64,000 nt of DNA from Cognatundibacterium curvum (lineage in GTDB: Bacteria; Pseudomonadota; Gammaproteobacteria; Burkholderiales; Burkholderiaceae_D): NCBI RefSeq assembly GCF_014284235.1, contig NZ_JACOGD010000009.1, positions 62,001-126,000 of the forward strand. The letters are read 5' to 3'. Of the stretch, positions 38,296 through 46,321 are shown in pieces. Position 1 is the first letter of the stretch; the number at the start of each line of letters is the position of its first letter. Both the position numbers and the translations under genes were made by a program. The notes beneath the pieces are model-generated. The model saw nothing but the letters and a program-made list of their open reading frames with translations, had not been told where the DNA came from and did not search any database.

Positions 38296-39051
38296 TCACT
38301 CCAATACCGGATTTTTTGCCAGGAACATGGGATTCAGCCACGCTTCCGGTACCGTTTTCGACTGGCGGCTCAGATAGCGTATGCGTGTCTCTTTGTGGCT
38401 GCTGAGCTGATCGCTCAGGCGCATTTCCACCACCGCAGACGGAGCCTGCGTTTTATCCATCACAAATCTCGCTTGTTTCGCCAGTTTTTCAGACTGTACG
38501 TATAAGTCAGCTTTGAGTGGCTCGTAATATTTTTTACCTACCCACAGTTCTATATGCTGATAGGCCAGACTTTTGCGGCTCGCATCCAGCCGCAGATGCA
38601 GGCAGGGCTGACTGCCGCATATTTCTTCGCCTGTCAGTGTGGCTTGATAATCATCGGCCCAGTTCATGGTTGCGATATCGCCGACCGAGGCATCACCGAG
38701 TAATTTCTGCATCGCCGTGATACGCATGGGGCGCTGACTGCCCGGCAGCAGCATCCAGAAATCATCGCCCGACATCAACACCTTTTGCCCTTTTTCCGCC
38801 GGGCTTTGCATCAAGACCAGCGACTGGCGCTGGGCCTGGCTATAGACGCGGTATTTGCGTTCTTTTTCCAGCGTTCCATCTCGGAGGTAGGTAGTGATTT
38901 CGGTTTCGACTTGCATATTGCCGCCACCGGTGCGCAGTTGATCGGTGGTTTTGATGATCTGGCTCACCTCAGTGGCCTGTGCGGCGCTCAGGCTGAACAG
39001 ACAGCCCAGTGTCAGGAGGGCGATGCGGCCAGGATAGCGTAAGTTTTTCAT
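38296..39051 (-). CDS. LolA-like outer membrane lipoprotein-sorting protein
   Basis: A 251-residue periplasmic protein with a signal peptide (RIALLTLGCLFSLSAAQA) followed by the LolA-like half-barrel pattern (MQVETEITTYLRDGTLEKER, KVLMSGDDFWMLLPGS, RPMRITAMQKLLGDASVGDI). The family (LolA_like, PF17131 by recollection) is distinct from the housekeeping LolA. It is often coded beside MMPL or FtsX-type ABC transporters and is thought to carry hydrophobic cargo across the periplasm. Stop and start codons of its neighbours are 13 bases (permease, upstream) and 5 bases (barrel, downstream) away. Cargo unknown. Confidence 0.85.
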   Translation of the reverse strand: MKNLRYPGRIALLTLGCLFSLSAAQATEVSQIIKTTDQLRTGGGNMQVETEITTYLRDGTLEKERKYRVYSQAQRQSLVLMQSPAEKGQKVLMSGDDFWMLLPGSQRPMRITAMQKLLGDASVGDIATMNWADDYQATLTGEEICGSQPCLHLRLDASRKSLAYQHIELWVGKKYYEPLKADLYVQSEKLAKQARFVMDKTQAPSAVVEMRLSDQLSSHKETRIRYLSRQSKTVPEAWLNPMFLAKNPVLE

Positions 39052-39064
39052 GATTTTTTCCAGT

Positions 39065-40294
39065 TCAGGTATGGGCCAGCGCATCCACCACAGGCTGGTT
39101 CAGGGTACGGCGTGCAATCAGTGCAGAGGACAGCATGGACAGTACAATCATGCCGCTGATGGTCAGCACATACATGTTCAGGTCCAGACTGATCAGCAAG
39201 GGATAACCGGTAGAGCGGCCAGGTGGCGGCGGCATTTGCACCGGGAACACGGTCAACAGCAAGGCTACAGCGACTGCGATGGCTGCGCCCAGTAAAGCAC
39301 CACTGCCACCGAGGAACATGCCTTCATACGAAAAACTGCGTATCAGTTCGCCAGGCAGGGTGCCCATCGCACGCAGACTACCGGTTTCGCGGGTTCTTTC
39401 TATGATGGCCATCGCCATCGCATTAGCCACCACAAACACCACGATCAGGCTGATGATGAAACCCAGCGCACCGAAAATCCGGTTATACAATTCACGCACC
39501 GATTTATAGAAAAAAGCCTGATCTTCCCAGTTCTGTATGGTGAGGCCGCTTAATTGTTGCTGCAGTCTATGCTGCGCTTCCGGCGTCGCTTGCATGCTGC
39601 TCAGGAATACGCCCAGACTGCTGACTTTATCGGTATGCAGCAGGCTTTGTGCGGTGTGGATGCCGGTGTAAATCAGGCGTTTGTCGATGTCGGGTATGCC
39701 GGTAGTGACGACGCCACGCACATTCACATCCATGGCATTCAGCGCGCCTTCTGTGGTGCTGACCATCAATGTGAGATTGCTGCCGGGTGTGGCTTTCAGA
39801 CTGCGCGCCAGGGCTTCCCCGATGACGATGTCGGTACTGTCCGGGTCTTGCAGTATGCTGCCAGCTACCACTTTGAGGAAAGGGCCTTTGACGGCAAATT
39901 CTGCATCGGCATCGATGCCCACGCCCAGCATGATGGTGGACTTATCGCCATTGCTGATCAGTCCGCTGAATTCCACGCGTGGCAGCACATAACGCACGGC
40001 AGGGTCGCTCAGGATTTGCTTATCAAGTTGTGCCACATTATTGAGTCCATATTGCAGCGGTGTGTCTTCTTCTTTTTCAAAGTGCTCTGCCGTACCGACG
40101 ATCAGATGCCCGCTGCTGCGTGCGGCGGACTGCGCCAGACCTTCGTAAGTCGAATAAGCGAAACCACCTGCGAGCAGCAATGCAGCCGACCCCAGTGCGG
40201 CGACACTGACCGTCACCAGTGAGCGGCGCCGGTTGCGCAAGGCATTGTGGAAGGCAAAGCGCAGCCAGGTGCTTTCTAAACCGAATCGTTTCAT
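39065..40294 (-). CDS. FtsX-type ABC transporter permease
   Basis: A 409-residue inner-membrane protein of the MacB/LolC/FtsX (type VII) class. One transmembrane segment lies near residue 35 (ALGSAALLLAGGFAYSTYEG), followed by a large periplasmic domain (about 60-270) and three C-terminal segments (for example GALGFIISLIVVFVVANAM and YVLTISGMIVLSMLSSALIA). The coupling helix ERTRETGSLRAMG is typical. A conserved PPPPGRSTGYPL loop is seen before the last helices. Type VII transporters drive periplasmic or outer-leaflet extraction rather than substrate passage through the membrane. The start overlaps the ATPase stop by four bases. Confidence 0.93.
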   Translation of the reverse strand: MKRFGLESTWLRFAFHNALRNRRRSLVTVSVAALGSAALLLAGGFAYSTYEGLAQSAARSSGHLIVGTAEHFEKEEDTPLQYGLNNVAQLDKQILSDPAVRYVLPRVEFSGLISNGDKSTIMLGVGIDADAEFAVKGPFLKVVAGSILQDPDSTDIVIGEALARSLKATPGSNLTLMVSTTEGALNAMDVNVRGVVTTGIPDIDKRLIYTGIHTAQSLLHTDKVSSLGVFLSSMQATPEAQHRLQQQLSGLTIQNWEDQAFFYKSVRELYNRIFGALGFIISLIVVFVVANAMAMAIIERTRETGSLRAMGTLPGELIRSFSYEGMFLGGSGALLGAAIAVAVALLLTVFPVQMPPPPGRSTGYPLLISLDLNMYVLTISGMIVLSMLSSALIARRTLNQPVVDALAHT

Positions 40295-40962
40295 TGCAGT
40301 CTCCCATCCAGTAAATGCACTATGCGGTCGGCACGGCGGGTTAAGCGCTCATCATGACTGGCGATCACAAACGCCGCTCCTTCAGCCTGACCGCGTTCAC
40401 GCATCAGGTCTAACACCTGATCTGCGGTGACCGAATCCAGACTCGCAGTTGGTTCATCGGCAATCACTAAAGCCGGACGTTTGATGAGTGCACGTGCAAT
40501 CGCTACCCGCTGACGCTGGCCGCCGGACAAGGCATCCGGCCGGTGCTGTGCATGTTCTTCCAGTCCTACCGCCTTGAGTTGCGCCGCCACCCTGACTTTG
40601 CGCTCGGCTTCTGGCACGCCATTTAAGAACAGCGGATAGTCGACGTTTTCTGCCACCGTCATGACCGGTACCAGATTGAAGCTCTGGAAGATAAAGCCTA
40701 TGGTCTGACGTCTTTGCAGTGTCAGTTCGCGTTCAGAGAAGCTGGCGATATCGCTGCCCTGTATCACAACCTGACCCTGATCAGCCTGATCAATCAGGCC
40801 GCACAGATTCAGGATGGTGCTTTTGCCGCTGCCGGAAGGGCCAGTCAGGGCCAGCAATTCTCCGGCTTGCACTTGCAAATCCACGCCGCGCAGTGCACGC
40901 ACCAGATGCTGACCCAGCTGATAGGATTTATGCACACCGTGCAATTCAATGACGGTTTTCAT
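40291..40962 (-). CDS. ABC transporter ATP-binding protein (LolD/MacB type)
   Basis: A 223-residue ATPase that powers the FtsX-type permease downstream. Walker A GPSGSGKSTILNL, Q-loop FQSFNLVPVMTVAENV, signature LSGGQRQRVAIARAL, and Walker B LVIADEPTASLDS are all intact, with the His switch in ASHDERLTRR. The start overlaps the TPR-like gene by four bases and the stop overlaps the permease gene by four, showing strong translational coupling. Confidence 0.95.
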   Translation of the reverse strand: MKTVIELHGVHKSYQLGQHLVRALRGVDLQVQAGELLALTGPSGSGKSTILNLCGLIDQADQGQVVIQGSDIASFSERELTLQRRQTIGFIFQSFNLVPVMTVAENVDYPLFLNGVPEAERKVRVAAQLKAVGLEEHAQHRPDALSGGQRQRVAIARALIKRPALVIADEPTASLDSVTADQVLDLMRERGQAEGAAFVIASHDERLTRRADRIVHLLDGRLQ

Positions 40963-41591
40963 GCGCTTAATCCTTGCAGAAATTGCTTCGCTTTTTCTGC
41001 TTGCGGTGCCTGAATACGTATCACTTCTTCCGCCAGTTTTTTGGCATCGGCATTACGTTTTTGTTGCTGCGCCAGACGCGCAGCCCGCATCCAGACTTCA
41101 CCCCGGAAGCCCAGGTCCGCAGTCGACAGCTGTGGATGGGCCAGTATGTCGTCCAGTAATTTCTGGCCACGTGGCTGGCGGTTCATAAATTCCGGCACCG
41201 CCAGAAACGTCGAGGCAGCGACAAATTTGACTTCCAGCAGTTGTAAGACATTGCCATGCATCTGCGCCGGTTCTTTGTCGGCCAACACCAGCGCCTTATC
41301 GATCATGGCCAGACCTTCTTCTGCATACGACATTTTTTTCCAAGGAAAGATGGTGGTGGTTGCCAGCTTGCCGGTTGCCGCACCGGTGTAGGCCATCAGC
41401 AAAGGCTGACCCGGTTCAGTTTTGAGCAAATCCTGAAAAGCTTTGGCAGCGCGCTCTTCATTGCCAGAGCTGGCGCGGAAGGCCTGAAACGCCGCCTGAA
41501 AGTCAGGCTCGGAATACGCATACGCTTGCGGCATAGACAAAGCGTAAGCACACACAGTGAATAACAGGGCAGTCGTCGATTTGCGGTACAT
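40959..41591 (-). CDS. Periplasmic TPR-like protein, first gene of the envelope export operon
   Basis: A 210-residue protein with a signal peptide (STTALLFTVCAYALSMPQAYA). Helical repeats follow with a TPR-like rhythm, for example FQAAFQAFRASSGNEERAAKAF and LAQQQKRNADAKKLAEEVIRI. No enzymatic motif is visible, so it is probably a scaffold or adaptor in the periplasm. The frame is open to 41681, but AAGGAG six bases upstream of ATG 41591 fixes the start. It leads a five-gene operon with overlapping or near-touching junctions. I do not recognise it more closely. Confidence 0.75.
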   Translation of the reverse strand: MYRKSTTALLFTVCAYALSMPQAYAYSEPDFQAAFQAFRASSGNEERAAKAFQDLLKTEPGQPLLMAYTGAATGKLATTTIFPWKKMSYAEEGLAMIDKALVLADKEPAQMHGNVLQLLEVKFVAASTFLAVPEFMNRQPRGQKLLDDILAHPQLSTADLGFRGEVWMRAARLAQQQKRNADAKKLAEEVIRIQAPQAEKAKQFLQGLSA

Positions 41592-41659
41592 GGTGTTCTC
41601 CTTTGAAGATCGGTTTGGGACTGATCGCAGCTTAAGCAGGGCAGACCTGGCCGGCGACT

Positions 41660-41733
41660 GAAATGCGACATATGGCCGCATCCTGTCGTGAAAGGCTTTG
41701 CTGTCGGCGCGAAATGCAGGGCCGCATCTTGTG
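41660..41733 (-). promoter_or_regulatory. Two copies of a regulatory-looking element upstream of the envelope export operon
   Basis: The strings GAAATGCGACATATGGCCGC (from 41660, continuing ATCCTGT) and GAAATGCAGGGCCGCATCTT (from 41711) share GAAATGC, GGCCGCATC and TGT and start 51 bases apart, about five helical turns. The first contains an ATGCG...CGCAT symmetry. They lie 69-142 bases upstream of the TPR-like gene start. Probably binding sites for one regulator; identity unknown. Confidence 0.5.
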
Positions 41734-41933
41734 CAAAAACATAGGAGGAGTGAAGAAATATGTCTGTTTGATCATGCCAATCTGACCCGACTTGGGTAGA
41801 CTGCTGGCTTTTAAGCAGCCTAATGCTATTCCCTCGCTATTCCCTCGCTATACCTGTCTGGTAAGTGGGGTAGCTATCAACATCAGAGCTGAATAGCTAC
41901 TGACGGCAGGTTTGCAAACAACAGGAGATAAAA
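41734..41933. other. Intergenic region upstream of the TMEM175-type channel gene
   Basis: About 200 bases, the rest of a roughly 340-base gap between divergent genes. It contains 2.5 tandem copies of the 11-base unit GCTATTCCCTC at 41825-41851 and the channel gene's ribosome-binding site AGGAG near 41923. No gene seen. Confidence 0.4.
41825..41851. repeat. 11-base tandem repeat, 2.5 copies
   Basis: GCTATTCCCTC occurs at 41825-41835 and 41836-41846 and then partially (GCTAT). It lies in the upstream region of the TMEM175-type gene. An 11-base period could present regulator half-sites on one face of the helix, or may be slippage. Confidence 0.6.
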
Positions 41934-42521
41934 ATGGGTAAAACCCGCTTAGAAGCATTCAGCGATGGCGTGATCGCGATCTTGATCACGATTATGGTGC
42001 TGGAAATGAAGGTGCCGCATGGTACGGATTTATCGGCATTGTTACCGGTACTGCCGGTTTTCCTGAGTTATGTGCTGAGCTTTATTTATGTTGGCATTTA
42101 CTGGAATAATCACCATCACATGATACATACCTGCAAAAAAGTCACAGGCGGCATACTGTGGGCTAATCTGCATTTGCTGTTCTGCTTATCGCTGATACCG
42201 TTTGCAACTGGCTGGATGGGCGAAAATCATTTCGCCGTGATGCCGGTTGCTTTGTACGGTGTGGTCTTACTATGGTCGGCCTTTGCTTTCTATATTCTGC
42301 AAACTCTGATCATCCGCAGCCAGGGTGAGCATTCCTTGTTGAAGCAGGCCGTGGGCAGCGACTGGAAAGGAAAAATGTCACCGGTGTTATATTTAATCGG
42401 GATCATTTTTGCATTCTGGATGCCACAGATTTCTATGTTCACGTATGTCCTGGTCGCCTTGATGTGGCTGGTGCCTGACCGTCGTATAGAAAGAGCGATC
42501 TCTGGTACCCATGAAGGCTAA
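41934..42521 (+). CDS. TMEM175-family (DUF1211) ion-channel protein
   Basis: A 195-residue inner-membrane protein with six hydrophobic segments. The family signature R-x(3)-FSDGV is seen at the N-terminus (RLEAFSDGVIAILITIMVLE), and a second conserved patch is in IYWNNHHHMIH. Bacterial TMEM175 homologues form tetrameric potassium-permeable channels; conductance here is inferred from family only. It is monocistronic and convergent with the unknown gene at 42534. Confidence 0.9.
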   Translation: MGKTRLEAFSDGVIAILITIMVLEMKVPHGTDLSALLPVLPVFLSYVLSFIYVGIYWNNHHHMIHTCKKVTGGILWANLHLLFCLSLIPFATGWMGENHFAVMPVALYGVVLLWSAFAFYILQTLIIRSQGEHSLLKQAVGSDWKGKMSPVLYLIGIIFAFWMPQISMFTYVLVALMWLVPDRRIERAISGTHEG

Positions 42522-42533
42522 GCCTGACGCTGT

Positions 42534-43085
42534 TTATTCGGCTATGGCTGGCGCTGTATTGCAGATGCTTGTACTGTGAGTCCCTCCATGCAGCGTCAGT
42601 CTTAGTTGCTGGCAGATTTGCTTGAGCGGCGCATAGTGCTGCCAGTCTTGCTGCGCGATATCGGTCCAGACCACAATTTCCTGTTGGGTATTCCTGCTAC
42701 GGATGTGATGGACAGTATGGTTCAGCCATTTGATGGTAGGCAGATCCAAGTCCCTTGCGATGCAAGGAAATACGATGCGGTCTGGTTGCCATTGTTTCAG
42801 AAATGCTTCTTTACATTGATGCTGCTGCAGATGCAGCAGCAAATCCTGATACGGCCCGGCAAGCTGATTGAGCTCGGTGGTGAGACTCCCGGCAGCAATC
42901 TGATAGGCCGGCGCGTTCAATTTCCACAGACGGATGTACCATCCATCACCGTTGTCTGCATGCAGCTGTTCAGCGGACAAGACATTCCGGCCATGTAACG
43001 CGCGGAATTGCGCCAGCGTCTTTAATAACTGGCGTGAGAAGCAGAGATGGGTTGTTTGAGGTGGTGCAATGATCTGGGTATACAT
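42534..43085 (-). CDS. Unknown cytoplasmic protein in the dapA-like gene cluster
   Basis: A 183-residue protein that I do not recognise. It is rich in Gln, Leu and Trp with no signal peptide or membrane segment. A patch of interest is PDRIVFPCIARDLDLPTIKW and the His-rich end LTLHGGTHS. AGGA lies seven bases before the start, so it is probably translated. It is the last of a probable minus-strand run (dapA-like gene, membrane protein, this gene) with 12-18-base junctions. Confidence 0.6.
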   Translation of the reverse strand: MYTQIIAPPQTTHLCFSRQLLKTLAQFRALHGRNVLSAEQLHADNGDGWYIRLWKLNAPAYQIAAGSLTTELNQLAGPYQDLLLHLQQHQCKEAFLKQWQPDRIVFPCIARDLDLPTIKWLNHTVHHIRSRNTQQEIVVWTDIAQQDWQHYAPLKQICQQLRLTLHGGTHSTSICNTAPAIAE

Positions 43086-43097
43086 GGCTGATTCCTG

Positions 43098-43613
43098 TTA
43101 CGGGAAGTGGATCTGTTTCAGCATCATTAATGCCGCGTCGAGTAAGCTGATGATGAACAGGCTAAGGCTGAGGAAATGTAAGGCGTGCAGCAAGTTCAAG
43201 TGATACTGACGTGGCGTGTTGCTGTGTGTTCGCGCGCAGAACAACAGAAAACTCAGCAGGCAAGTTAGCAGACAATTTAGCAGGAAAAAAAAGGTGATCA
43301 GGTCTTGCAAGCCTGGCGCAAGCTGTTTGTCGTATACGATGAACAGCAGCGCTGGCATCATCACCGCGTAATACAGCCTATTCTGTCTGACACAGCGCAG
43401 CTGGACTGAGCGGCTTTGTTTGCATAGCAGAGTACTGCCAAGGATGAAGAGCAGCAGCAAAGCTGTCAGCGCCGCCAATGGCTGATCCGGTAGCGCAAGC
43501 GCGAGTGGTGACAGCAGTATGAAACAAGCTGCACAGCGGCGTTTTTCAATACTGGCAGACGCAGACCATGAGGAAAAAAGCGCAGATTCAACATCAGATT
43601 GATGTAGCAACAT
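43098..43613 (-). CDS. Unknown multi-span membrane protein in the dapA-like gene cluster
   Basis: A 171-residue protein with four hydrophobic stretches (for example ALTALLLLFILGSTLLC, YAVMMPALLFIVYD, LITFFFLLNCLLTCLLSFLL, FLSLSLFIISLLDAALMML). No recognised family. AGGAG eight bases before ATG 43613 supports translation. It starts 18 bases after the dapA-like stop and ends 12 bases before the 183-residue gene. Confidence 0.65.
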   Translation of the reverse strand: MLLHQSDVESALFSSWSASASIEKRRCAACFILLSPLALALPDQPLAALTALLLLFILGSTLLCKQSRSVQLRCVRQNRLYYAVMMPALLFIVYDKQLAPGLQDLITFFFLLNCLLTCLLSFLLFCARTHSNTPRQYHLNLLHALHFLSLSLFIISLLDAALMMLKQIHFP

Positions 43614-43631
43614 AGTGAACTCTCCTGCCCG

Positions 43632-44591
43632 CTATCGCACTACACAGCTGGGAAAAACCAAGTTAGTCCCGCGCTTTGCCGGACTGATACCAGTCAGTTG
43701 CGGCGCCGGAATTTGCATGAGCTTTTCCAGTTCCCTGGCCAGGTATTGTTTGCCGCTCGCTGACATCGGTGTCATCGGCAGACGGAATTCTTCTTTAGCC
43801 ATGCCTAGCAAAGATAAAGCGGCTTTCAGCGGTGCGGGATTAGGTTCGCAATGTAATAAGCGGATCAGCGGAAACAATTGTTGAAACAGGATTAATGAGC
43901 GTGCCGTTTCACCTTGTCTGATCATGGCATACAGAGCGCAAAACAGGTCAGGGCGGATATGTGCTGCTGCCGAAATGGCGCCATGGCCACCGATAGAAAG
44001 AAAGTCACTCAACAGGTGATCATCGCCACACATTAAGCGCAATGGCGATGTACGCAAAATTCTGGCTGCCTGCTCAAGCCGGCCGGAACAGTCCTTCATA
44101 CCGATAATTTGTGGACAATCACTCAGTGCACTCAAGGTACTGGTTTCAATGTGTACGCCGGTACGTGCCGGTATGTTGTACAGCACTATCGGCTGTTCAG
44201 TGGCTTCGCATAATGCGCGGAAATGCAGGGCAATTCCTTCTTGTGAAGGACGCACATAAGCGGGAGTAGAAATCAGATAGGCGTCGGGAGGGGTGCCGAA
44301 TTTTTCCAGACGCGTCAGTTTTTCTGCGACACGCTGGGTGTAGCTGCCACCTATCCCCATCATGACGGGAAAACCGACCGGAACGACATCCTGTACTGCG
44401 GCCAGTATCTGGGCTTTTTCCCCCTCCGATAACATAGACGCTTCACCGGTCGAGCCGCAGACCACTAAGCCACTCACGCCGGCAGAAAAATAATGGCCTG
44501 CCAGTTTCTGTAAGGCCGGAACATCGACTTCAGCACCGGAAATGGGCGTAATTAAGGGTATCCAGATACCTTGCATTTGTTTCATAGTCAT
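43632..44591 (-). CDS. 4-hydroxy-tetrahydrodipicolinate synthase-family aldolase (DapA-like)
   Basis: A 319-residue TIM-barrel Schiff-base enzyme. The dihydroxy/pyruvate-binding GSTGEASMLSE, the catalytic tyrosine in YNIPARTG and the Schiff-base lysine in IGMKDCSG are intact, so it is catalytically competent within the DapA / N-acetylneuraminate lyase superfamily. True DapA catalyses the first step of lysine and meso-diaminopimelate synthesis. The odd neighbours make a housekeeping role less certain, and a secondary aldolase is possible. Start is ATG 44591 or ATG 44585; the first has GG four bases away and the second ten, and neither is ideal. Confidence 0.88.
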   Translation of the reverse strand: MTMKQMQGIWIPLITPISGAEVDVPALQKLAGHYFSAGVSGLVVCGSTGEASMLSEGEKAQILAAVQDVVPVGFPVMMGIGGSYTQRVAEKLTRLEKFGTPPDAYLISTPAYVRPSQEGIALHFRALCEATEQPIVLYNIPARTGVHIETSTLSALSDCPQIIGMKDCSGRLEQAARILRTSPLRLMCGDDHLLSDFLSIGGHGAISAAAHIRPDLFCALYAMIRQGETARSLILFQQLFPLIRLLHCEPNPAPLKAALSLLGMAKEEFRLPMTPMSASGKQYLARELEKLMQIPAPQLTGISPAKRGTNLVFPSCVVR

Positions 44592-44641
44592 TTTTCCTTT
44601 TGTCTGCCAGTGGTCTGTTACTTGTGTTTTTTCGTCAGGCT

Positions 44642-44962
44642 CTAATATCTCTCAACAAAAATCTGTGAAATTTTTCCGAATTCAGCACTGGGCAATTCGC
44701 GCATTAAGAGCGGAAAAAATATCTTGACTTCGCTACTGATCAGAAATCGGGTAGCGCAACCATGATCCGCAGTTTGGGTACGCAGATAATTCAGCTGCTG
44801 CCCGCATAGCTGTATCAATAGCGCGCGCAGCCTTTGCTGATTGCACTGTGCAACAACAATTTGCGTCAGATAAAGTGCTCTCTTTTTGCTATTCCTGCGC
44901 TGCATATGCGCCGCCGATGCTGGCAGTTGCAGATCAGGCATAGTGCTGGCTGGTGCTTGCAT
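44642..44962 (-). CDS. Possible small protein upstream of the dapA-like gene
   Basis: A 106-codon frame of uncertain reality. The middle (LTQIVVAQCNQQRLRALLIQ) and the FFPLLMRELPSAEF segment alternate hydrophobic and polar residues in a way that suggests a small alpha/beta (ACT-like) fold, which is why I keep it. There is no recognised family and no strong ribosome-binding site. It would be the first gene of the dapA-like cluster, 50 bases upstream of dapA-like. Confidence 0.35.
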   Translation of the reverse strand: MQAPASTMPDLQLPASAAHMQRRNSKKRALYLTQIVVAQCNQQRLRALLIQLCGQQLNYLRTQTADHGCATRFLISSEVKIFFPLLMRELPSAEFGKISQIFVERY

Positions 44963-45192
44963 ACATGACTCATGTGAACGGGTGATGCTGACAAGAGAAC
45001 GATATGCAAATTCATATAAAAATTGGCTAAAAACCAGCAGGTGAGATATAAAGCTTTTGTTAAGGCTGGCATCAACAACTCTGTGGGTTCAGGTGTAACG
45101 GGACAGCGCTGTTTCAGGTCGGTTCTGATTTGAGTACCTGATCCCAAATCACATGCAGGCCTATCATCTACGCAATAAGGAAACCAATACAA

Positions 45193-46188
45193 ATGCGCCA
45201 TCTAATGCTGAGTAAGAAAAATATATTGCAACTGTTGACCCTGTTGTTGACGCTGACTTGCCTGCTGCCCGGCGCACGCGCACAAGGCAGCGAGCAGGCG
45301 ATTTCGCTGGATACTGGCAGCGGGATATTGCAAGCTAGCCTGATACTTCCGGCACAGCCTAAGCCTGCGCCCGTCGTGCTCTTGATTTCCGGCTCAGGCC
45401 CGACCGACAGGGACGGCAATTCGTTGGGGCTGCCCGGTAAAAACAATAGTTTGCGGCTGGTGGCTGAGCAATTGGCAGAAGCGGGTTTTGCTACCGTGCG
45501 CTACGACAAACGCGGTGTGGCCGCCAGTCTGGCCGCGGGTAGCTCGGAATCTGCGTTACGGTTTGAAAACTATGTCGATGATGCTGCCGCCTGGCTCGCA
45601 TATTTGAAGGCAGATACCAGGTTTTCTAAGGTCGCTGTGATGGGGCATAGTGAGGGCGCTTCTATCGCCGTGCTGGCAGCGCAAAAGCAGGCTGTGCATG
45701 CGCTGGTGGCAATCGCCGGCGTTGCGCAGAATCCGGCTGATGTTATTCGTTTGCAGTTACAGGCCAGTGGCATGCCTGCTGACTTGCTGGCGCAGGCGAA
45801 CGAGGCACTCAGCAGTCTGAAGGAAGGCAAGACCGTGTCCGATGCCCCGGCAGCCCTCGCAGCATTATTTCGCCCCAGTGTGCAGCCGTTTTTGATTTCC
45901 TGGTTCCGCTATACACCGGCACAGGAAATCGCGCGTTTGCAGTTGCCGGTGCTGATTGTGCAGGGCGATCATGATATCCAGGTTGGCACCGAACAGGCGC
46001 AGGCGCTGAAAGCAGCTTTACCTGCTGCGCGAATGGAAATCATCAGCGGTATGAACCATGTGCTCAAGCTGGCACCGGCTGAGCGCGCGAGTAATATCGC
46101 CACTTATATGAACCCGGAATTGCCACTCGCACCGCGCCTGCTGCCGGTGTTAAAAGATTTTCTGAATCCGCTCATGACACCCCCCTGA
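45193..46188 (+). CDS. Exported alpha/beta hydrolase
   Basis: A 331-residue hydrolase with a signal peptide (ILQLLTLLLTLTCLLPGARA). The nucleophile elbow is GHSEGAS (AVMGHSEGASIAVLAAQ), and the oxyanion segment is ISGSGPTDRDGNS. The acid is probably the Asp in VQGDHDIQV and the catalytic His lies in SGMNHVLKL. The fold and GSGPTDRDGN motif recall secreted serine esterases/peptidases of the alpha/beta family with unknown substrate. Upstream ribosome-binding site AAGGAAACC is present. It is monocistronic as far as can be seen. Confidence 0.88.
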   Translation: MRHLMLSKKNILQLLTLLLTLTCLLPGARAQGSEQAISLDTGSGILQASLILPAQPKPAPVVLLISGSGPTDRDGNSLGLPGKNNSLRLVAEQLAEAGFATVRYDKRGVAASLAAGSSESALRFENYVDDAAAWLAYLKADTRFSKVAVMGHSEGASIAVLAAQKQAVHALVAIAGVAQNPADVIRLQLQASGMPADLLAQANEALSSLKEGKTVSDAPAALAALFRPSVQPFLISWFRYTPAQEIARLQLPVLIVQGDHDIQVGTEQAQALKAALPAARMEIISGMNHVLKLAPAERASNIATYMNPELPLAPRLLPVLKDFLNPLMTPP

Positions 46189-46321
46189 GCTGTAAGCAGC
46201 TATTGCACTGCAATGTAAGTTTCCTGAAATTTGCAACATTCCTGATTGCTAAAGCGCGCTGATCACCTTAGTATTGTTGCTACAAAAATGTGCATTTCCA
46301 TACGGAAAAACAGGAGACAGC

